Positions 17,000 through 28,126 of a stretch of 64,000 bases of DNA are shown here, piece after piece. The stretch is from contig NZ_PDKG01000010.1 in NCBI RefSeq assembly GCF_004116725.1, positions 1-64,000 of the forward strand. The letters run 5' to 3'. Numbering within the stretch: the stretch's first letter is position 1; every line of letters starts with the position of its first letter. The notes beneath the pieces were generated by a model that saw only the letters and a list, made by a program, of their open reading frames with translations, made no database searches and had not been told where the DNA came from. The position numbers and the translations under genes were made by a program. The stretch comes from Arcobacter sp. CECT 8986 (GTDB taxonomy: Bacteria > Campylobacterota > Campylobacteria > Campylobacterales > Arcobacteraceae).

Positions 17000-18271
17000 A
17001 TGCAAAAAGAGACTATTGCAATACATGCAGGTTACAACAAAAAAGAGGGACATGGATCAATGAGTGTTCCTATCACTCAAACAACTGCATATGCATTTAG
17101 GGATTCTGAACATGCAGCAAATTTATTTGCACTAAAAGAGTTAGGTCCAATTTATGGAAGATTAACTAACCCTACTACTGATGTATTAGAGCAAAGATTT
17201 GCTGCACTTGAAGGTGGAGCAGCTGCAATTTGTACATCAAGTGGTCAAGCAGCTATATTTTTTGCTATTGCAAATGTTGCAGAAGCTGGTGATAATATAA
17301 TTATTTCAGATAAATTATATGGTGGTGCTGTTACATTACTTACTCATACTATTAAAAGATTTGGAATTGAAGCTAGAGTTTTTAATAGTGAAGAAGTAAA
17401 TGATTTAGAAGAACAAATAGATGATAAAACAAAAGCTATTTTCTTTGAATCATTATCAAATCCACAAATTGCTATTGGAGATATTGAAAAAATTGTTGAA
17501 ATAGCAAAAAGAAATGGAGTATTAACTGTTTGTGATAATACAGTTGCAACAGCAGCTTTATTTAACCCAATCAAATGGGGTGTTGATGTTGTTGTTCATT
17601 CAACTTCAAAATATACAAATGGTCAAGGTACAGCTATTGGTGGAATTGTAGTAGAAAGAGAAGGTCTTGCAGAGTTCTTTAAAAAGAACAATAAAAGATA
17701 CTATCACTTTAATGAACCAGATGCAAGTTACCATGGATTAGTTTATACTGAAGTTCCATTACCAAACTTTTGTCTTAGAATTAGACTTGCATTATTAAGA
17801 GATTTTGGAGCAACTCAATCTCCTCATAATTCATGGCTTTTAATTCAAACTTTAGAGACTCTATTATTAAGAGTTGATAAACATTCAGATAATGCTTTAG
17901 AGGTTGCAAAATATTTACAATCTCATCCAAAAGTAAAATCTGTAAATTATCCAGGTTTAAAAGAGAGCCCATATTATGATAAAGCTCAAAAATACTTCAA
18001 AGGTGGAAAAGCATCTGGACTTATCTCATTTGAAGCTGAGAGTTTTGAAGAAGCAAGAAAAATCATTGATAGCACTAAATTATTTAGTGTAGTTGTAAAT
18101 ATTGGAGATAGTAAATCTTTAATTACTCACCCAGGAAGTACAACACACTCACAATTAAGTGAAGAAGAGTTAATTGCTGCTGGTATTAATCCATCAACAA
18201 TTAGATTAAGTATAGGATTAGAAGATCCTAAAGATTTAATTGAAGATTTAGATCAAGCATTAAATAAATAG
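17000..18271 (+). CDS. metY: O-acetylhomoserine (thiol)-lyase / sulfhydrylase
   Basis: A 423-residue PLP enzyme of the Cys/Met metabolism family. Visible signatures are HAGYNKKEGHGSMSVPI at the N-terminus, YGRLTNPTTDVLE, and the PLP lysine in HSTSKYTNGQG (Lys about 206). The length fits MetY (about 425) better than cystathionine gamma-synthase. It makes homocysteine from O-acetylhomoserine and sulfide and is the first gene of a sulfur-assimilation block. Confidence 0.9.
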   Translation: MQKETIAIHAGYNKKEGHGSMSVPITQTTAYAFRDSEHAANLFALKELGPIYGRLTNPTTDVLEQRFAALEGGAAAICTSSGQAAIFFAIANVAEAGDNIIISDKLYGGAVTLLTHTIKRFGIEARVFNSEEVNDLEEQIDDKTKAIFFESLSNPQIAIGDIEKIVEIAKRNGVLTVCDNTVATAALFNPIKWGVDVVVHSTSKYTNGQGTAIGGIVVEREGLAEFFKKNNKRYYHFNEPDASYHGLVYTEVPLPNFCLRIRLALLRDFGATQSPHNSWLLIQTLETLLLRVDKHSDNALEVAKYLQSHPKVKSVNYPGLKESPYYDKAQKYFKGGKASGLISFEAESFEEARKIIDSTKLFSVVVNIGDSKSLITHPGSTTHSQLSEEELIAAGINPSTIRLSIGLEDPKDLIEDLDQALNK

Positions 18272-18287
18272 GAAATAGGAAAAAGAA

Positions 18288-18701
18288 ATGCCATTAATTT
18301 CAACAAAGGGAGTGTACGGATTGTCTGCTATGCATGAGTTAAGTAAACATAATAAGGATACTCCCATGCAAATTAAAGAGATTTCCAAAAATGCAAATAT
18401 CCCGCAGAACTATTTAGAGCAACTTTTAGGAAAATTAAGAAAAGCGGGATTGGTTAAGAGTATTAGAGGGGCAAAAGGTGGCTATATATTAGCCCAAGAA
18501 GCAAAAGATATTTGTATTGGAGATATCTTGGCTGTTTTAGAAGATGATTTAAAAGTTATCGACCAAAGAAGCCAAAATCCAATTTTAAATCTTTTCTTCG
18601 AAGATGCAAAATTAAATATAAGAACTTTTTTTAATGTGAATCTATCTAAGTTAGATGAATATCAAGAAAAGTATAATGAATTTTTACACTATAGCATATA
18701 A
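18288..18701 (+). CDS. Rrf2 family regulator, CymR-like
   Basis: 137 residues. N-terminal winged helix with the family pattern GLSAMHELSKH, MQIKEISKNANIPQNYLEQLLGKLRKAGLVKSIRGAKGGY (about 26-65). The Fe-S cysteines of IscR are absent, so it belongs with the CymR-like, cluster-free group, which senses O-acetylserine through CysK in Bacillus. The location between metY and cysK fits a repressor of cysteine synthesis, and CysK could be its partner; this is inference. Confidence 0.85.
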   Translation: MPLISTKGVYGLSAMHELSKHNKDTPMQIKEISKNANIPQNYLEQLLGKLRKAGLVKSIRGAKGGYILAQEAKDICIGDILAVLEDDLKVIDQRSQNPILNLFFEDAKLNIRTFFNVNLSKLDEYQEKYNEFLHYSI

Positions 18702-18719
18702 TTTTACAAGGAGTTAATT

Positions 18720-19652
18720 ATGAAGTATGCAAAGAACGTTACGGAATTAGTTGGAAATACACCTTTAGTTGAACTTCAAGGTGCATCTAAAAAAAGTGGT
18801 GCTACAGTTCTAGGAAAATGTGAGTTTATGAACCCTACTCACTCAGTAAAAGATAGAATTGGTACAAATATGATTAAAACTGCTATTGAAAATGGTTTAA
18901 TCAATGATACTACAACAGTAATTGAACCAACAAGTGGTAATACAGGTATCGCACTTGCTTCTGTTTGTGCTGGTCTTGGAATTAAATTAATCTTAACAAT
19001 GCCAAGTTCAATGAGTATTGAAAGAAGAAAACTTTTAAAAGCTTTAGGTGCAGAACTTGTACTTACTGAGCCAGAAAAAGGAATGAAAGGTGCTGTTGAA
19101 AAAGCTGATGAATTAAGTAAAGAGATTGACAATTCGTTTGTTCCTCAACAATTTGCAAACCAAGCAAATCCAGATATTCACAGAAAAACAACTGCGAAAG
19201 AGATTTTAGCAGATACAGATGGTAAAGTTGACATTTTTGTTGCTGCTATTGGTACTGGTGGAACATTAACAGGAACTGGTGAGATTTTAAAACAACACAA
19301 CCCTGATATTAAAATCATTGCAGTTGAGCCTGAAGCTTCTCCTGTATTAAGTGGTGGTAAACCAGGTCCACATAAAATTCAAGGTATTGGTGCTGGATTT
19401 GTTCCAGATGTATTAGATACTAAACTTTATGATGAAGTTGTAACAGTATCAAATGATGATGCAATCGAAAGTTCAAGAAGATTAGCTAAAGAAGAAGGTT
19501 TATTAGTTGGTGTTTCTGCTGGTGCAAATGTAAAAGTAGCACAAGATATCGCATCAAGACCAGAAAATAAAGGTAAAACAATTGTAACAATCCTTTGTGA
19601 TACAGGTGAAAGATACTTAAGTTCTGGATTATATGAATATGATGATGAGTAA
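18720..19652 (+). CDS. cysK: Cysteine synthase A
   Basis: 310 residues. PLP lysine in HSVKDRIG (Lys about 42), the substrate loop TSGNTG (about 69-74) and the phosphate-binding GTGGTLTG (about 177-184). It makes cysteine from O-acetylserine and sulfide. It follows the Rrf2 gene by 18 bp with an AAGGAG ribosome site. The stop codon lies inside a small hairpin, and a second hairpin covers the next gene's ribosome site. Confidence 0.93.
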   Translation: MKYAKNVTELVGNTPLVELQGASKKSGATVLGKCEFMNPTHSVKDRIGTNMIKTAIENGLINDTTTVIEPTSGNTGIALASVCAGLGIKLILTMPSSMSIERRKLLKALGAELVLTEPEKGMKGAVEKADELSKEIDNSFVPQQFANQANPDIHRKTTAKEILADTDGKVDIFVAAIGTGGTLTGTGEILKQHNPDIKIIAVEPEASPVLSGGKPGPHKIQGIGAGFVPDVLDTKLYDEVVTVSNDDAIESSRRLAKEEGLLVGVSAGANVKVAQDIASRPENKGKTIVTILCDTGERYLSSGLYEYDDE

Positions 19653-19694
19653 AATACTCATCCTCATATGAATTAGCTTTAAACCATATGAGGA
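19644..19694 (+). promoter_or_regulatory. Adjacent hairpins; second one occludes the DUF2061 ribosome site
   Basis: Hairpin 1: GATGAGTA (19644-19651) with TACTCATC (19655-19662), loop AAA. Hairpin 2: TCCTCATATG (19661-19670) with CATATGAGGA (19685-19694), loop of 14 nt. The arms share 19661-19662, so they compete slightly. The AGGA ending hairpin 2 is the Shine-Dalgarno of the gene at 19704. This could act as an attenuator or as an mRNA stabiliser for cysK. Confidence 0.5.
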
Positions 19695-19703
19695 AATAAA
19701 AAA

Positions 19704-19934
19704 ATGCATGAAAAACCCTACAGATCAATAGTAAAATCACTATCATGGAGAACATTGGGTACAATGGATACTATGATTATCTCTTATTTTATTACTGGTA
19801 ATTTTGTTATGGCAGCATCTATTGGCTCTATCGAAGTTTTTACAAAGATGGTTTTATATTATTTTCATGAAAGAGCTTGGAATAAAATTCCACTTGGTAG
19901 AATAGAACCAACACAAAATGATTATCAAATTTAG
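19704..19934 (+). CDS. DUF2061 small membrane protein
   Basis: 76 residues. It matches the DUF2061 pattern: KPYRSIVKSLSWRTLGTMDTMIISYFITG (about 4-32), a second hydrophobic helix, and KMVLYYFHERAWNKIPLG (about 48-65). The family has two membrane helices and often sits beside assimilatory sulfate-reduction genes, as here between cysK and cysH. The exact role is unknown; membrane association with sulfate uptake or reduction is a guess. Confidence 0.85.
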   Translation: MHEKPYRSIVKSLSWRTLGTMDTMIISYFITGNFVMAASIGSIEVFTKMVLYYFHERAWNKIPLGRIEPTQNDYQI

Positions 19935-19942
19935 GTAGAAAA

Positions 19943-20641
19943 ATGGAAATTATTAATAAATTAAATGAAGAATTAAAAGATGTTTCAACATTAGAAGTGA
20001 TTGAGTATTTTTTAAAAGAGTACAAAGATAAAATTGCACTAGCTTCAAGTTTAGGAGCTGAAGATCAAGTTTTAACGGATATGATTTTAAAAACAGATAA
20101 AGATGCGAAAATTTTCACTTTAGATACAGGAAGATTAAATCCAGAAACATACAATGTAATGGATGCAACAAATCTAAAATATTCAGTAAAACTTGATGTT
20201 TATTTTCCGAAGTTAGAAAATGTTGAAAACTTATATAAAACTCAAGGTGTAAATGGTCACTTTGAAAGTATAGATAATAGAAAAAACTGCTGTAAAATAA
20301 GAAAAATCGAACCTTTAAAAAGAGCATTAAAAGGACTTGATGTTTGGTTTACTGGACTTAGAAGTTCTCAAAGTGTTACAAGAGAAGAGATGAAATTAGT
20401 TGAATGGGATGAAGCTTTTGGTTTAATCAAAGTGAACCCTTTAATTAATTGGAGTGAAGATGATGTTTGGACATATATCAAAGAAAATAGTGTTCCTTAT
20501 AACAAACTTCATGACCAAGGATATCCAAGTATTGGATGTGCACCCTGTACCAGAGCCGTTAAGGACGGTGAAGATATTAGAGCCGGAAGATGGTGGTGGG
20601 AGAACCCTGAACACAAAGAGTGTGGTTTACATAAAAAATAG
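19943..20641 (+). CDS. cysH: Assimilatory adenylylsulfate (APS) reductase
   Basis: 232 residues. The PAPS-reductase fold has [14 protein letters not shown] (about 35-48). Both cysteine pairs of the [4Fe-4S] APS-reductase type are present: CC in [13 protein letters not shown] (about 115) and CAPC in SIGCAPCTR (about 199). The catalytic Cys is in the C-terminal ECGLH. The substrate is therefore predicted to be APS, reduced to sulfite with thioredoxin. This suits the absence of a cysC domain in the cluster. Confidence 0.9.
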   Translation: MEIINKLNEELKDVSTLEVIEYFLKEYKDKIALASSLGAEDQVLTDMILKTDKDAKIFTLDTGRLNPETYNVMDATNLKYSVKLDVYFPKLENVENLYKTQGVNGHFESIDNRKNCCKIRKIEPLKRALKGLDVWFTGLRSSQSVTREEMKLVEWDEAFGLIKVNPLINWSEDDVWTYIKENSVPYNKLHDQGYPSIGCAPCTRAVKDGEDIRAGRWWWENPEHKECGLHKK

Positions 20642-20700
20642 TTGATATTTTCAAACCTTTAATTTGGAATATATTTAAAAGTTTATTTGATGGAGAGATT

Positions 20701-21612
20701 ATGTTAGATACGAAAAGATTAACTCACTTAAAACAATTAGAAGCTGAGTCAATTCATATTATTAGAGAAGTTGTAGCAGAATTTAATAACCCTGCAATGC
20801 TTTATTCAATTGGTAAAGATTCTGCTGTGATGCTTCACTTAGCAATCAAAGCCTTTGCTCCTGCAAAGTTACCTTTCCCTTTACTTCATGTTGATACGAC
20901 ATGGAAATTTAAAGAGATGATTGAGTTTAGAGATAAAAGAGCAAAAGAGCTTGGTGTTGAATTACTTGTTCATATTAATCAAGATGGTGTTAAACAAGGT
21001 GTAGGGCCTTTTACTCATGGTAGTGCAGTTCATACAGATATTATGAAAACACAAGGTTTAAAACAAGCATTAAACAAATATAAATTTGATGCAGTTTTTG
21101 GTGGAGCTAGACGTGATGAAGAGAAAAGTAGAGCAAAAGAGAGAATCTACTCATTTAGAGATAAAAATCACAGATGGGACCCAAAAAACCAAAGACCTGA
21201 ACTTTGGAATATCTATAATGGAAGAGTTCACAAAGATGAATCAATAAGAGTATTTCCTCTTTCAAACTGGACAGAGTTAGATATTTGGCAATATATCTAT
21301 TTAGAACAAATTCCTATTGTTCCTTTATATTTTGCTAAAAAAAGACCTGTTGTTGTAAAAGATGGTGTAAAAATCATGGTAGATGATGACAGAATGCCTA
21401 TTGAAGAAGGTGAAGAGATTAAAGAAGAGATGGTTAGATTTAGAACCTTAGGTTGTTATCCATTAACTGGTGCAGTAGATAGTTCAGCAACTACTTTACC
21501 TGAAATTATCCAAGAGATGTTACTTACTAAAACAAGTGAGAGACAAGGAAGAGTTATTGACCAAGACCAAGCAGGGTCAATGGAAAAGAAAAAAATAGAG
21601 GGGTATTTTTAA
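20701..21612 (+). CDS. cysD: Sulfate adenylyltransferase subunit 2
   Basis: 303 residues. The ATP pyrophosphatase loop appears as [13 protein letters not shown] (about 36-48), followed by [21 protein letters not shown] (about 136 onward), diagnostic of CysD. It forms APS from ATP and sulfate with the GTPase subunit CysN. AGAGATT precedes the ATG, and cysN begins 2 bp after the stop. Confidence 0.95.
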   Translation: MLDTKRLTHLKQLEAESIHIIREVVAEFNNPAMLYSIGKDSAVMLHLAIKAFAPAKLPFPLLHVDTTWKFKEMIEFRDKRAKELGVELLVHINQDGVKQGVGPFTHGSAVHTDIMKTQGLKQALNKYKFDAVFGGARRDEEKSRAKERIYSFRDKNHRWDPKNQRPELWNIYNGRVHKDESIRVFPLSNWTELDIWQYIYLEQIPIVPLYFAKKRPVVVKDGVKIMVDDDRMPIEEGEEIKEEMVRFRTLGCYPLTGAVDSSATTLPEIIQEMLLTKTSERQGRVIDQDQAGSMEKKKIEGYF

Positions 21613-21613
21613 G

Positions 21614-23023
21614 ATGTCACATCAATCAGATTTAATAGAATCAAATATTGAACAATATTTAAAAGAACATGAAAATAAAGAGTTATTAAAATTTATTACT
21701 TGTGGTAGTGTTGATGATGGTAAATCAACTCTAATTGGTAGACTTTTACATGATTCAAAAATGATTTTCGAAGACCAATTAGCAGCAATAAAAAGAGACT
21801 CTAAAAAAACAAATACAACTGATAAAGAGTTTGACTTAGCACTATTAGTTGATGGATTACAAAGTGAAAGAGAACAAGGTATTACTATTGATGTAGCATA
21901 CAGATATTTTAGTACTGATAAAAGAAAATTTATTATTGCGGATACTCCAGGTCATGAACAATATACAAGAAACATGGCAACTGGTGCATCAACTGCAGAT
22001 TTAGCAATTATTTTAATTGATGCTAGATATGGAGTTCAAACACAAACAAAAAGACACTCATTTATTACTAAACTATTAGGTATTAAAAATATCGTAGTTG
22101 CTGTTAATAAAATGGACTTAGTTGATTTTAGTGAAGATAGATTCAATGAAATCAAAAAAGATTATGTTGAGTTTGCAAAAGAGTTAGGACTTGAAAATAT
22201 TATATTAGTTCCTATTTCTGCACTTAATGGAGATAATGTAGTTAACAGAAGTAAATTATCACCTTGGTACAAAGGTGAAACTCTAATGAGTACACTTGAA
22301 ACTATTGAAATTTCGAAAGATAGAGATTTAGCTCACTTTAGAATGCCTGTTCAATATGTAAATAGACCAAACTTAGACTTTAGAGGTTTTTGTGGGACAA
22401 TTGCTTCTGGTGTAATTTCAGTAGGAGATGAAATAACTGTTCTTCCTTCTGGTAAAACATCAAAAGTAAAAGAGATTGTTACATATGAAGGTAATTTAGA
22501 GTATGCATATGTAGAACAAGCAATTACATTAACATTAGAAGATGAAATAGATATTAGTAGAGGTGATATCATTGTAAAAAGTGATGAGCAACCAAATCAT
22601 GCTAGTAGCTTAGATGTTGATGTTGTATGGATGAGTGATGAGCCTTTAACAAAAGGAAAATCTTATTATATTAAAAGAGCAACAACTTTTACTTCAGGTA
22701 GTGTTGAGTCATTTTATTACAAAACTGATGTTAATACTCTTGAAAAAGATGAAAATGCAAGTGTATTAAATCTAAATGAAATTGCTCATGTAAAATTAAA
22801 CCTAGAACAAGAAGTGGCATTTGATTCTTATGAAAAAAATAAAACTATGGGAAGTTTTATAATCATTGATAGAATTACAAATAATACTGTTGGTGCAGGT
22901 ATGATAAGAAATAAATCAAAAGAGCAATCAAAAACTGAATCTAACTACTCTGATTTTGAGATTGAATTCAATGCTTTAGTTAGAAAACACTTTCCTCATT
23001 GGGATGCAAAAGTTATAAAATAG
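21614..23023 (+). CDS. cysN: Sulfate adenylyltransferase subunit 1 (GTPase)
   Basis: 469 residues. EF-Tu-like GTPase: G1 [19 protein letters not shown] (about 31), G3 [13 protein letters not shown]4 NKMDLVD and G5 SAL. Two beta-barrel domains follow. No APS kinase (CysC) domain is fused, so the product is APS, in line with the APS-type CysH. The GTPase drives APS formation by CysD. Confidence 0.95.
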   Translation: MSHQSDLIESNIEQYLKEHENKELLKFITCGSVDDGKSTLIGRLLHDSKMIFEDQLAAIKRDSKKTNTTDKEFDLALLVDGLQSEREQGITIDVAYRYFSTDKRKFIIADTPGHEQYTRNMATGASTADLAIILIDARYGVQTQTKRHSFITKLLGIKNIVVAVNKMDLVDFSEDRFNEIKKDYVEFAKELGLENIILVPISALNGDNVVNRSKLSPWYKGETLMSTLETIEISKDRDLAHFRMPVQYVNRPNLDFRGFCGTIASGVISVGDEITVLPSGKTSKVKEIVTYEGNLEYAYVEQAITLTLEDEIDISRGDIIVKSDEQPNHASSLDVDVVWMSDEPLTKGKSYYIKRATTFTSGSVESFYYKTDVNTLEKDENASVLNLNEIAHVKLNLEQEVAFDSYEKNKTMGSFIIIDRITNNTVGAGMIRNKSKEQSKTESNYSDFEIEFNALVRKHFPHWDAKVIK

Positions 23024-23031
23024 GTATTTTG

Positions 23032-24129
23032 ATGAAAGAAACAAAATCTCAAGAAATAGAGAGAATCAAAAGTGAAAAGAGTGCAGTAGATGTCTTAGCA
23101 GACATCTACTTGTACGCTGTACTAGGTGAACCTGTAAGCGATGATGACATACAAAGATTTAACTGGTATGGATTAACTTTACAAAAAAAAGACAAATCAA
23201 ATCTATATTTCACTCTAAAAGTTAAGATTTTAAATGCAAAATTAACAATAAAACAAATTGATGTTCTTGCAAAAATATCAAAAGAGTTTGCAAATGGAAG
23301 TGCTAGATTTGTTGCTAGACAAAATTTAGAGTTTGATAATATTAAAATTTTTGATATTCCTGCAATTTTTAATCTATTAGATAGTGTAAACTTACACTCA
23401 ATCTTTGCAAGTGGTCATGTTCCAACAAATATTATGTCTTGCCCTATTAATGGATATAATAAAAATCAAACAACAGATGTATCAGATATTGTTTTAAAAT
23501 TAAATGAAGATTTTGAAGGAAATAAAAACTTCTCAAACCTTCCTAATGAATTAAAAATAATTGTTGATGGCTGTGGTTGTGTGGGACAAGATTGCGAAGA
23601 TAATGATCTATTTTTTAAAGCAATTAAGAGTTCAAATGGTAAAATTCAATTTAAAGTTAATGTTAGTGGTGCAAATGAGATAAAAACTATTGGATTTATA
23701 GCACCTTCACAAGTTGTTCCCCTTGCTAAAGCAGTTGCTAAAATATATAGAGACTTTGGGCAAAGAGGAGATGAGAAACATTCTAAACTTGCTTATTTAG
23801 TTGATGATTGGGGTATAGATAAATTTATTTATATTATTCAATCAGAACTTACATTTAAAATAAAAGAGTCTTATGACTATATTGATACTAAAAAAGAGTT
23901 TGAAAACTACAATGGTATCTTTGAAAGCAATAAAAAAGATTTTAGTTTTCTAGGGTTTGAATTAATAGACAAAAATATAAACTCAGATGGATTAGAAAAA
24001 CTGTATAATATATTAAAAAGTCATAATGCAACAACAATAAAAATTACTCCAAAAGAGAATATTATAGTTTTAGATGTTCCAAATACAAATGCAAGTTCAC
24101 TTGAAAAGGAATTAAAACAAAATTTTTAA
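23032..24129 (+). CDS. Nitrite/sulfite reductase-like protein lacking the catalytic half
   Basis: 365 residues from the ATG at 23032. It shows the N-terminal ferredoxin-like half of NirA/sulfite reductases (ARFVARQNLEFDNIK, about 97-111), the first siroheme-domain repeat (MSCPINGYN, then GNKNFSNLPNELKIIVDGCGC), and a second ferredoxin-like half (LGFELIDKN). Full-size enzymes are about 530-570 residues and carry C-X5-C...C-X3-C for the [4Fe-4S]-siroheme centre in a second repeat. That repeat and the canonical motif are missing; only CGCVGQDC is seen. The position after cysN suggests a sulfite-reduction role, but catalysis by this protein alone is doubtful. Confidence 0.7.
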   Translation: MKETKSQEIERIKSEKSAVDVLADIYLYAVLGEPVSDDDIQRFNWYGLTLQKKDKSNLYFTLKVKILNAKLTIKQIDVLAKISKEFANGSARFVARQNLEFDNIKIFDIPAIFNLLDSVNLHSIFASGHVPTNIMSCPINGYNKNQTTDVSDIVLKLNEDFEGNKNFSNLPNELKIIVDGCGCVGQDCEDNDLFFKAIKSSNGKIQFKVNVSGANEIKTIGFIAPSQVVPLAKAVAKIYRDFGQRGDEKHSKLAYLVDDWGIDKFIYIIQSELTFKIKESYDYIDTKKEFENYNGIFESNKKDFSFLGFELIDKNINSDGLEKLYNILKSHNATTIKITPKENIIVLDVPNTNASSLEKELKQNF

Positions 24130-24177
24130 GTTGATGTTTCTATAACTTGTAGAACAAATCAAGACAAAAGATGGTTA

Positions 24178-25464
24178 ATGAAAAGAAATCTATTTAGAAA
24201 AATTATTGATTCTAAAGACATAAAAAAACATATTATTGGTCAACATAAAAATTTGTATTTTGATTATACAGCTTCAGGATTGGCATTTGAGCCAATTGAA
24301 GCTCGTATAAATGAAGTTCTTCAAACATATGCAAATACACACTCAAAAGAAGCCTCAATGGCTAATACTACAAATAACTATTTTGAAGAAGCAAGAGAAA
24401 ATCTAAAAAAAATGTTTGAATTAACAGAAGATTTTACTATCTTACCAAATGGATGTGGAGCAACTGCAGCCATTAAACATTTTCAAGAGATTATGGGAAT
24501 TTACATACCACCTGCAACAAAAGAGAGATTTAATATCCAAGTAGATAAATCAAAACTTCCTTTAGTTTTAGTAGGACCATATGAACACCACTCAAATGAT
24601 GTAAGTTTTAGAGAAGCTTTATGTGAGAAGATTAGAATCAATCTTGATAATAATGGTCTTGTGGATTTAAATCACCTAGAAGAAGTACTTAAAAAAAATC
24701 AAAATAGAGAAATTATAGGAAGCTTCTGCATTGCTTCAAATGTTACAGGAATTATAAGTGATTACAAAAATATATCAAAAATACTAAGAAAATATAATGC
24801 TGTTGTTTGCTTTGATGCTGCAGCAAGTTCTCCTTATATGAATGTTCCATGTGAATATTATGATGCAATGTTTGTTTCTCCACATAAATTACTTGGAGGT
24901 CCAGGAAGCTGTGGTCTTTTACTAATAAGAAAATCTCTTGTAAATAATGAAATAAGCCCTACTTTTGCTGGTGGTGGAACAGTTTTATATGTAAATAAAG
25001 ATACACAAGAGTACGATAAAAAAATTGAAAATAGAGAAAATGCAGGAACGCCAGGAATATTACAATTTATTAGAGCCTCTTTAGCTTATCAATTAAGAAA
25101 TGAGATTGGGTTTGAATATATAAAAGAGAAAAAAGAGAAGTTAACAAAATATTTTATTGACCAATTACAAAAAGTTCCAAATATTACAGTATATGGAAAT
25201 TTAGAAGCTTCAAATATTGGTATTGTATCTTTTAATATCAAAAATCTAAGTCCTTATGACTTGTGTGCTAGATTATCAAATATCTTTGGTGTACAAACAA
25301 GAGCGGGTTGTTCTTGTGCAGGACCATATGGACATGATTTACTAGGAATTGAAAAAATTGATTTAGCAAATAAGCCAGGTTGGGTTAGAGTATCTGTTCA
25401 CTATACAATGGAAAAAGAAGATATTGATAATCTTCTAACTGCTATAAAAGATAGTATCAACTGA
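24178..25464 (+). CDS. Class V aminotransferase / cysteine desulfurase-like protein
   Basis: A 428-residue PLP enzyme. The fold is shown by NLYFDYTASGLAFEPIE (start), FDAAASSPYMNVP (PLP Asp), and the PLP lysine in VSPHKLLGGPGSCG (Lys about 238). The C-terminal TRAGCSCAGPYGHDLLG contains cysteines near the desulfurase active-site loop. It differs from SufS and IscS in spacing and size. In this cluster, sulfur transfer or release from cysteine is plausible; the substrate is not known. Confidence 0.75.
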   Translation: MKRNLFRKIIDSKDIKKHIIGQHKNLYFDYTASGLAFEPIEARINEVLQTYANTHSKEASMANTTNNYFEEARENLKKMFELTEDFTILPNGCGATAAIKHFQEIMGIYIPPATKERFNIQVDKSKLPLVLVGPYEHHSNDVSFREALCEKIRINLDNNGLVDLNHLEEVLKKNQNREIIGSFCIASNVTGIISDYKNISKILRKYNAVVCFDAAASSPYMNVPCEYYDAMFVSPHKLLGGPGSCGLLLIRKSLVNNEISPTFAGGGTVLYVNKDTQEYDKKIENRENAGTPGILQFIRASLAYQLRNEIGFEYIKEKKEKLTKYFIDQLQKVPNITVYGNLEASNIGIVSFNIKNLSPYDLCARLSNIFGVQTRAGCSCAGPYGHDLLGIEKIDLANKPGWVRVSVHYTMEKEDIDNLLTAIKDSIN

Positions 25465-25474
25465 TACTATCTTT
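25447..25474. terminator. Bidirectional hairpin covering two stop codons
   Basis: Perfect 13-nt arms: AAAGATAGTATCA (25447-25459) and its complement (25462-25474), separated by AC. The aminotransferase TGA (25462-25464) and the first bases of the chemoreceptor stop lie in the hairpin. Confidence 0.75.
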
Positions 25475-28013
25475 AGTTATTTAACTCTTTAATTTTATCT
25501 AATAATTCAAATACTTTAATTATATCTTCTTCAACTATTTTTGTTTGATTTAATATTTCATTATTAGATTTTTCTTCTGAAAAGAATTCAACTGTTTTTT
25601 GTACTTCTTGATGTACTTTTTTATGTAAAATTTTCAACTCTTCCCATTGTGGTGTTTGAGCAAATTCTTTATCTTCATTATTATCTATCCATTTACCAAG
25701 TTCACAATCATGGTGTTGTTTTACAGTAAATTTATTACCAACTTCACATTTAGCAAATGAGCTATTTTTAAATACAATATGGTCAGATTTCAATTTATTT
25801 AGACTAAATATCATCTCTGGATTAGAAATTCTTTTTTTAGACTCTTCATTATATGAAGTGTTATTTATTGCATTTGTTAAATCTCTTACTAGATTTTGTG
25901 TATTTTGAGCCATAGAACTAATTGTTGTAGATAATGAAGCATTTTCTTGTGTTGCTCTATCTAAATTATTTACTGTATCATTTATTTGACTAATTGCACT
26001 TTGTTGCTCTTTTGAGGCATCTGCAACCTCTTTTATTAGCTCAATTGTAGTATTAATTGTCGCATCTAAATGGTTATAACCATTTAACATTTTATCAGTA
26101 ACTTCTTTACCCTCTTGTGCTTTTAAAGTTGCATTTCCTACTATTTGTTTTATCTCTTGTGCTGCTTGTGCACTTCTGCTTGCAAGATTTCTTACTTCTT
26201 GTGCTACAACTGCAAATCCTTTTCCTGCTTCACCAGCACCAGCTGCTTCTACTGCTGCATTAAGTGAAAGAATATTTGTTTGAAATGCTATTTGGTCTAT
26301 TACTGTTATTGCTTCATTTATTGATATAACTTCTTCATTTAATTTACTCATCGCATCAACTGTAAGATGTGCTAATTTTTTTCCCTCATCATTTGATTTA
26401 ATTACATCATTTGTGTATGTACGCATTTTTTGCGCATTTTCACCACTTTGAAAAATAGTAGAAGTAATCTCTTCTATTGCAGCTGCTGTCTCTTCTAATT
26501 GTGCTGCTTGTAAATTTGATGATTCACTTAATTTTCTCGATGCATTTGATAACTCATCTGAACTTTTTGATAATTTGATATTTGCATCATCAATCAATGC
26601 CATAACTTCTGATATAGTTGATTGTGTTACTTTTACTCCATCCAATAAAGATGCTATAAGACCTGTTATTCCTTCTATTTTTGGAACTTTGATATCATAT
26701 TTTGCATGGGATAATTCTATAAAAGTATCAGATAAAATTGATAAATTATTACCCATTTTTTTTATCATTTCATTTATAACTTGAATTAATAATGTAACTT
26801 GTTTTGAGTTAGCCTCTTTTTTTATATTATCATTAAATAAGCCTGCATTAACTTTTTCCATAACGACTCTTGCTTCTTCAATAACCTCTCTATCTTTTTG
26901 TATTCCTATTTCAATACTATCAAGATAAGAGTTGAAACTTTTAACAACATCGCCTATTTCATCATTATTTTTAACTTCTATATGTTTTGCATCGGTATTA
27001 GTCCCATGACTTATATTATCTATTGCCATTTTTAGATTTTTAATAGGAGAGATAATATTCTTTTTCATATTTAATAAAGAGATTACTACACTAATTAATA
27101 GTGATATAAATAAAATAAGTAATGATATAAAAATAATATGCGTAACTTGATAAACTGCCATATTTACAATCTTATCTAATCTTCCTATTAAAGCAATTCC
27201 AACAACATTACCTTGAAAATCTTTTATTTGAGTATATGTATAAACATATTTACTTGTAACATAAATTTTATTTTTTAATAGTTCTTGTAGATTAATCTGT
27301 TTTGCATCATTTAAAAAATTTTTATTAATAAATTTTTGTGAAATCACATATTTATTTAAAAAAATCTTCTCATTTGGAACTTTTGATACTAAAAGATTTT
27401 TATCCATAAGTAATAAAAATGCGTCTTTATCTTTGTCAAATGCCTTTGCAACAGAATTAATACCTTGCATAAATTCTAAAGAGCCTAGATGTTCATTATT
27501 CTCATCAATTATAGGAACAACTGACCTTATACTTAATCCAGCTTTACCTACTTCAAAAGTATTTATACTCTTTAGATTTTTATTTACAGATACCACACTT
27601 TTTCTAAATGAACTTAAATCATCTGCAAATTTATTTGGTTTCCAACTTCTTAAAAAAGAGTGATTGTCTTTAGTATGAATATGCACTTTAATATTTTTAA
27701 AAGGAGTATTTTCTTTCATATTCAAAGATAGTTTTGATAAAGCATTAATAGCAAGTTGCCTATTGTTATCTTTTAAAGCTTTTTTTATTGATTGATCATT
27801 TGCTATTGATATAGCATTTGAAATTCCTACATCAAATTTATTTTTAATTCGATTTAATGCAAGATTTTGTAAATCTTTTTGTAATTTAATATATACATCT
27901 TCAGTTAAATTAGTTTTGTAATAATTTAAAACAAAATAACCAACACCCATTGTAAGTACCGCAAATACGAGAGATATAAGGGTAAATTTTTTTGATATTG
28001 TAAAATTTTTCAT
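25473..28013 (-). CDS. Methyl-accepting chemotaxis protein with double Cache and CZB domains
   Basis: 846 residues. Membrane helix 1 (about 10-30), a large periplasmic Cache-type sensor (about 35-285), helix 2 (about 290-315) and HAMP follow in order. Then comes a signalling coiled coil whose tip reads [29 protein letters not shown] in segments. The last ~105 residues are a chemoreceptor zinc-binding domain: [16 protein letters not shown] and LHKKVHQE supply its His/Cys ligands. CZB domains sense zinc or oxidants, so this receptor probably integrates a periplasmic ligand with a cytoplasmic signal. The ligand is unknown. Confidence 0.9.
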   Translation of the reverse strand: MKNFTISKKFTLISLVFAVLTMGVGYFVLNYYKTNLTEDVYIKLQKDLQNLALNRIKNKFDVGISNAISIANDQSIKKALKDNNRQLAINALSKLSLNMKENTPFKNIKVHIHTKDNHSFLRSWKPNKFADDLSSFRKSVVSVNKNLKSINTFEVGKAGLSIRSVVPIIDENNEHLGSLEFMQGINSVAKAFDKDKDAFLLLMDKNLLVSKVPNEKIFLNKYVISQKFINKNFLNDAKQINLQELLKNKIYVTSKYVYTYTQIKDFQGNVVGIALIGRLDKIVNMAVYQVTHIIFISLLILFISLLISVVISLLNMKKNIISPIKNLKMAIDNISHGTNTDAKHIEVKNNDEIGDVVKSFNSYLDSIEIGIQKDREVIEEARVVMEKVNAGLFNDNIKKEANSKQVTLLIQVINEMIKKMGNNLSILSDTFIELSHAKYDIKVPKIEGITGLIASLLDGVKVTQSTISEVMALIDDANIKLSKSSDELSNASRKLSESSNLQAAQLEETAAAIEEITSTIFQSGENAQKMRTYTNDVIKSNDEGKKLAHLTVDAMSKLNEEVISINEAITVIDQIAFQTNILSLNAAVEAAGAGEAGKGFAVVAQEVRNLASRSAQAAQEIKQIVGNATLKAQEGKEVTDKMLNGYNHLDATINTTIELIKEVADASKEQQSAISQINDTVNNLDRATQENASLSTTISSMAQNTQNLVRDLTNAINNTSYNEESKKRISNPEMIFSLNKLKSDHIVFKNSSFAKCEVGNKFTVKQHHDCELGKWIDNNEDKEFAQTPQWEELKILHKKVHQEVQKTVEFFSEEKSNNEILNQTKIVEEDIIKVFELLDKIKELNN

Positions 28014-28126
28014 CTACATACCTTCCCAAGCTAAGATTACCTATTATAGTTCAACTAATATAAAATTTTTATTTAATTTTTATTATTTATTCATATTTCA
28101 TTTATGTTAATAGTTTATAATTACAT

